The notes under the pieces: generated by a model
What the model saw: the letters and a program-made list of their open reading frames with translations, nothing else
Database searches by the model: none
Told to the model about the DNA's origin: nothing
Shown here: one piece after another, positions 13,572 through 17,204 of the stretch
How the letters are laid out: each line of letters begins with the position of its first letter
Position numbering within the stretch: position 1 is the first letter of the stretch
Program-made: the position numbers and the translations under genes
From: JANOXC01 sp031418215
Lineage (GTDB): Bacteria > Bacteroidota > Bacteroidia > AKYH767-A > OLB10
Reading direction: 5' to 3'
Length of the DNA: 17,204 bases
Assembly: GCA_031418215.1 (NCBI GenBank)
Contig: JANOXC010000045.1
Location: forward strand, 1-17,204

Positions 13572-14751
13572 AAACCTCATCTATACTATTCAATATCAAA
13601 TCGCAGGCAATAGACAACTCATCATTACTGATCGTAAGGGGAGGTGCAATGCGCATTTTATCGGGAGCAAAGAGGAACCAATCGGTAATAATACCGTTCT
13701 CAATACACCGGCTAATAATCAGTTGATTGATGGCTGCTGATTCAAATTGTACCCCAAGTAACAAACCTTCGCCTGTGATGTTTGAAATTGCTTTATGTTG
13801 TAGCTTACTTCTGATAATTAATTCTTTTTCTTTTACTGTAATCAGCAATTGTGAATTCAATAATGTTTCTAGTGTTGCAACACCGGCAGCACAACAAACA
13901 GCATTTCCGCCAAAGGTGGTAATGTGGCCAAGTGCCGGGTCATGTGAAAGGGATTGCATAATTTTTAATGAGGCTCCGAATGCTCCAAGTGGCATACCAC
14001 CACCCATTCCTTTTGCCAATGCAATGATATCAGGCTGTAATGAATGCTTCATGAAGGCAAATAAGGAGCCCGTCCTGCCATATCCTGTTTGTATCTCATC
14101 TGCAATGAGTAAAGCACCTGTAGCACGGCATTTTAGCTGCAGTTGCTTTAAAAAATCAGGATGACCGGGTATTGCACCCGCCTCGCCCTGTATTACTTCC
14201 AGAAAAACGCCTGCTGTATTAGTATCAATTTTATTAAGATCTTCAATAGAATTGAAATCCAGGAATTCCACCTCAGGAAGCAAAGGCATAAACGGCTCCG
14301 TCATTTCATTTGGATTCATTAAACTCAATGCACCCGTTGTACCTCCATGATATGCGTTTTTAAATGCAAATATTTTCTTACGTGAGGTATACCGGCGTGC
14401 CAGTTTTATACATCCTTCAATAGCTTCCGACCCTGAATTTACAAAATAATAACTGTCAATTCCCAGTGTTTGAGCCGCTAGTAAACTGGCAAGTTGCACT
14501 TGTGGTGATTGAACATATTCCCCGTAAACCATGAGGTGCATGTAATTATCAACTTGTTGCTTAATGGCTGCTACAACATTAGGATGGCAATGCCCAATGT
14601 TGCTGACGGAAATTCCGGAAATCAGATCAATATAGCTTTTGCCATGAATGTCTGTCAGCGTGATGCCATTCGCATTTACAATTTCAAGCATCAACGGACT
14701 GGAGCTTGTTTGCGCAACGTGTCTTAAAAAAAGTTGTCGCTGACTGATCAT
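13558..14751 (-). CDS. Class III PLP-dependent aminotransferase
   Basis: A 397-residue fold-type I enzyme of the ornithine/acetylornithine aminotransferase class, which moves an amino group from an omega-amino compound or amino acid to a 2-oxo acid. Key parts are the phosphate-binding VNSGSEAIEG (104-113), Glu189 region EVIQGEAG, cofactor-binding Asp218 in LLIADEIQTGYGRTG, and the PLP lysine Lys247 in ALAKGMGGGMPLGAF. It is not beside arginine or other pathway genes, so the substrate is open, and argD is not claimed. It starts 17 bases after the valS stop and is likely co-transcribed with it. Its final codons fall in a dispersed hairpin repeat. Confidence 0.93.
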   Translation of the reverse strand: MISQRQLFLRHVAQTSSSPLMLEIVNANGITLTDIHGKSYIDLISGISVSNIGHCHPNVVAAIKQQVDNYMHLMVYGEYVQSPQVQLASLLAAQTLGIDSYYFVNSGSEAIEGCIKLARRYTSRKKIFAFKNAYHGGTTGALSLMNPNEMTEPFMPLLPEVEFLDFNSIEDLNKIDTNTAGVFLEVIQGEAGAIPGHPDFLKQLQLKCRATGALLIADEIQTGYGRTGSLFAFMKHSLQPDIIALAKGMGGGMPLGAFGASLKIMQSLSHDPALGHITTFGGNAVCCAAGVATLETLLNSQLLITVKEKELIIRSKLQHKAISNITGEGLLLGVQFESAAINQLIISRCIENGIITDWFLFAPDKMRIAPPLTISNDELSIACDLILNSIDEVYILR

Positions 14752-14768
14752 AGTATTTTAATATTAAC

Positions 14769-17204
14769 TCAAAGACTGGTCAATGCTTCTGTTATTGACT
14801 TGATCTTTAATTCTGCATCATTCATTTTCTTGGTTTCACTGGCAACAACTTCAGGCTTTGCATTGGCCATAAATTTTTGATTGCCTAATTTAACCATTAC
14901 TGATTGAAGAAATCCACGTGCATACTCCAGTTCTTTTTCCAGTCGCTCACGTTCAGCTTGCTTATCAATGGAATCACTGAAAGGAATAAAACACTCCAAC
15001 ATGCCAACCATGAATGCACTGCTGTTGGCCGGCTTATCACCCGATATATATTTTATTGAGGAAAGGTTCGCCAGCTTGCAAATGATACTCTCAACTTCTA
15101 CTGTTGCAGCAGATTCATTAATTGTTGTTTTTAATACTAATTCAAGTGCTTCTTTAGGGGAAATGTTTTTTTGTTTTCTGTAATTCCTGACTTCTGTAAT
15201 AACTGATTGAGCCAATTCAAATTGCGCCAGCAGCTTTGCGTCAATTGCAACGGTGGCAGGCCAGGATGATATGATAATGTCATCTCCTTCTTTTCTGTCA
15301 TTCACTGCATGCCATAGTTCTTCAGTTATAAAAGGCATGAAAGGGTGAAGCACTTTAAGTAGTTGTTCAAAAAACTTTAAGGTAGATTCATAAGTGCTTT
15401 TATCAATAGGAGCTGATTGCCCATCTATATATTCCGGCTTAATAATTTCCAGGTACCACGAACAGAAATCATCCCATATCAGTTTATAGGATGCCATCAA
15501 AGCATCACTGATCCTGTACTTTGCATAATGATCATTGATGATAAGTAACTGTTCGCTGATGCGTATTTCAAGCCAATTAACGGCAGCCTTGCTGGAAGAC
15601 GGCTGTGCAATGGAAGCATCAACTTCCCAACCTTTAATCAACCTGAATGCATTCCATATTTTATTGGAGAAATTCCTTCCTTGTGAACAATAAGATTCAT
15701 CAAATAACAGATCATTGCCTGCAGGCGAACACAATAACATCCCTACACGAACTCCATCAGCACCGTATTGCTTAATTAATTCTAGTGGTTCAGGAGAGTT
15801 ACCCAACGACTTGGACATTTTCCTGCCTTGCTTATCTCTTACAATACCTGTTAGATAAACATTTGTAAATGGTTTTTCTGAACGGTATTCATAACCTGCA
15901 ATGATCATTCGTGCAACCCAGAAAAATAATATTTCAGGAGCCGTTACGAGGTCATTGGTTGGATAATAATAGTTGATTTCAGCATTATCAGGATTTCGAT
16001 AACCATCGAAAACACTGATGGGCCATAACCACGAGGAAGCCCAGGTGTCTAAAACATCTTCATCCTGTTTGATGGCTTCAGCATTTGAATCGGGAAATTT
16101 TTTCTTGAATATTTCTTTAGCTGCTGACATTGATTCAGCAACAACAAAATTTCCTTTCTCATCATACCATGCCGGAATTCGATGTCCCCACCACAATTGT
16201 CGGCTCAAACACCAGTCGCGAACATTTTCCATCCAGTGCTTGTAGGTATTGATAAACTTTGCCGGAATTAAATTTACTTCACCATTCAGTACCGCATCCA
16301 ATGCAGGCTTACTGATGTCCTGCATCTTTAAATACCATTGCATCGACAACCGTGGTTCAATCACAGCATTGGTTCGCTCACTGTGCCCAACCTGGTGTGT
16401 ATAGTCTTCTGATTTTTCAATTAATCCTTCTTCTTCCAATTGTTTGATCGCTTTATTACGAGCAACAAACCGATCAAGCCCAACGAAAACTTGTCCTGCT
16501 TCAGAAATTGTTCCATCTTCATTGAGGGTGTCAATCACAGGTAACTGATGTCGTAAGCCAATTTCATAATCAACACCGTCATGTGCAGGAGTAACTTTAA
16601 GGCATCCTGTTCCAAATTCTCTGTCAATGGCAGTGTCGGTAATAACTGGAACAGCGCGGTTTACTAGCGGCACTATTACCATTTTGCCATGTAGATGTTT
16701 ATACCTTTCATCTTCTGGATGAACGGCAACGGCAACATCACCCATTATTGTTTCAGGCCTCACAGTTGCAACAACGAGGTAATCTTTTTCTTTCCTTGAT
16801 CCTGTCTGTCCTTCAACTTTATATTTTACGTAAACAAGCTTAGAATGCGTTTCTTTAAAAATAACTTCTTCATCGCTTAAAGCTGTCTTCGCTGAGGGAT
16901 CCCAGTTAACCATACGCATCCCGCGATATATATATCCTTTATTATAGAGGTCGATAAAGACGTTTACAACATCATTGTAATAACCTTCATCCATAGTGAA
17001 ACTTGTTCTGTCCCAATCGCAGGATGCACCCAGTTTTTTTAGCTGATCAAGTATTATACCGCCATATTTTTCTTTCCATTCCCATGCATATTTCATGAAC
17101 TCGTCACGGGAAAGGTCCGATTTATTGATGCCTTTTTCACGAAGCATGGCAACAACTTTGGCTTCTGTTGCAATGGAAGCATGGTCGGTTCCCGGCACCC
17201 AACA
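14769..17204 (-). CDS. valS: Valyl-tRNA synthetase (5' end outside the window)
   Basis: A class I aminoacyl-tRNA synthetase that charges tRNA-Val and hydrolyses mischarged threonyl products. The reading frame runs off the window edge (first visible residues CWVPGTDHASIATEAK), so roughly 65-70 N-terminal residues, including the HIGH motif, are missing. Visible parts are the Rossmann-core WVPGTDHA; the editing (CP1) domain with TVRPETIMGDVAVAVHP and GTGCLKVTPAHD; DWCLSRQLWWGHRIPAWYD; KMSKS (bases 15807-15821) followed by LGNSPEPLELIKQYGADGVR; an anticodon-binding domain with HPFMPFITEELW; and a C-terminal coiled-coil arm from about ADSIDKQAERERLEKE to the stop. A GTG at 17196-17198 can look like a start but is an internal Val codon. 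The aminotransferase follows closely. Confidence 0.97.
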   Translation of the reverse strand, partial: CWVPGTDHASIATEAKVVAMLREKGINKSDLSRDEFMKYAWEWKEKYGGIILDQLKKLGASCDWDRTSFTMDEGYYNDVVNVFIDLYNKGYIYRGMRMVNWDPSAKTALSDEEVIFKETHSKLVYVKYKVEGQTGSRKEKDYLVVATVRPETIMGDVAVAVHPEDERYKHLHGKMVIVPLVNRAVPVITDTAIDREFGTGCLKVTPAHDGVDYEIGLRHQLPVIDTLNEDGTISEAGQVFVGLDRFVARNKAIKQLEEEGLIEKSEDYTHQVGHSERTNAVIEPRLSMQWYLKMQDISKPALDAVLNGEVNLIPAKFINTYKHWMENVRDWCLSRQLWWGHRIPAWYDEKGNFVVAESMSAAKEIFKKKFPDSNAEAIKQDEDVLDTWASSWLWPISVFDGYRNPDNAEINYYYPTNDLVTAPEILFFWVARMIIAGYEYRSEKPFTNVYLTGIVRDKQGRKMSKSLGNSPEPLELIKQYGADGVRVGMLLCSPAGNDLLFDESYCSQGRNFSNKIWNAFRLIKGWEVDASIAQPSSSKAAVNWLEIRISEQLLIINDHYAKYRISDALMASYKLIWDDFCSWYLEIIKPEYIDGQSAPIDKSTYESTLKFFEQLLKVLHPFMPFITEELWHAVNDRKEGDDIIISSWPATVAIDAKLLAQFELAQSVITEVRNYRKQKNISPKEALELVLKTTINESAATVEVESIICKLANLSSIKYISGDKPANSSAFMVGMLECFIPFSDSIDKQAERERLEKELEYARGFLQSVMVKLGNQKFMANAKPEVVASETKKMNDAELKIKSITEALTSL

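Noticed and set aside
17196..17198. GTG as the start of valS.
   Set aside because: It encodes the Val of the conserved WVPGTDHA core motif. The frame stays open to the window edge, and the N-terminal catalytic part is missing.

Overview
The window looks like ordinary chromosome from a member of the Bacteroidota (Bacteroidetes), possibly Chitinophagia/Sphingobacteriia-like, although the class is only a guess. Four things point to the phylum: the bL28–bL33–DUF4295–ftsY–rimO gene neighbourhood; a bacillithiol enzyme (BshC); a small protein resembling a type IX secretion (T9SS) C-terminal sorting domain; and promoter-like TAnnTTTG boxes with no consistent Shine-Dalgarno sequences. Base composition is AT-rich. 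There is no tRNA, rRNA, CRISPR array, transposase, phage gene or plasmid gene.

Layout. 1-323: gene-free, with a 55-bp tandem duplication, one copy of a G-rich hairpin repeat and a promoter. 324-2607 (+): rpmB (bL28), a secreted-type M24B aminopeptidase, rpmG (bL33) and a 50-residue DUF4295 protein (probably ribosomal protein bL38), with a large hairpin terminator after rpmB and an intrinsic terminator after DUF4295. 2608-3056 and 4023-4373: gene-free spacers, each holding two diverged copies of a ~85-100 bp repeat built around the G-rich hairpin; they flank ftsY (+). 4374-7332 (+): rimO and bshC. 7347-7613 (-): a stand-alone T9SS-like domain of 88 residues, convergent with bshC. 7987-11337 (+): a tight cassette of cytoplasmic GH13 glycosidase, MFS transporter and small CoA-binding protein. 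11341-13364 (-): a sensor kinase and its OmpR-type regulator (regulator first in the transcript). 13365-13557: a spacer with two copies of a second hairpin repeat. 13558-17204 (-): a class III aminotransferase and the upstream valyl-tRNA synthetase gene, whose 5' end lies beyond the window.

How the genes fit together. The left half is translation and protein biogenesis: two or three ribosomal proteins, the SRP receptor, and the S12 methylthiotransferase. BshC adds thiol redox metabolism. The GH13–MFS–CoA-binding group looks co-translated and may handle an imported oligosaccharide inside the cell, but its substrate cannot be read from sequence. The two-component pair has no evident target gene beside it.

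I do not see a clear undescribed multi-gene system. The most unusual material is non-coding. Two families of hairpin repeats have spread through the intergenic spaces of a conserved housekeeping locus; one has duplicated together with its flanks, and one supplies the last codons and stop of the aminotransferase gene. The stand-alone T9SS-like domain without a signal peptide is the oddest protein.
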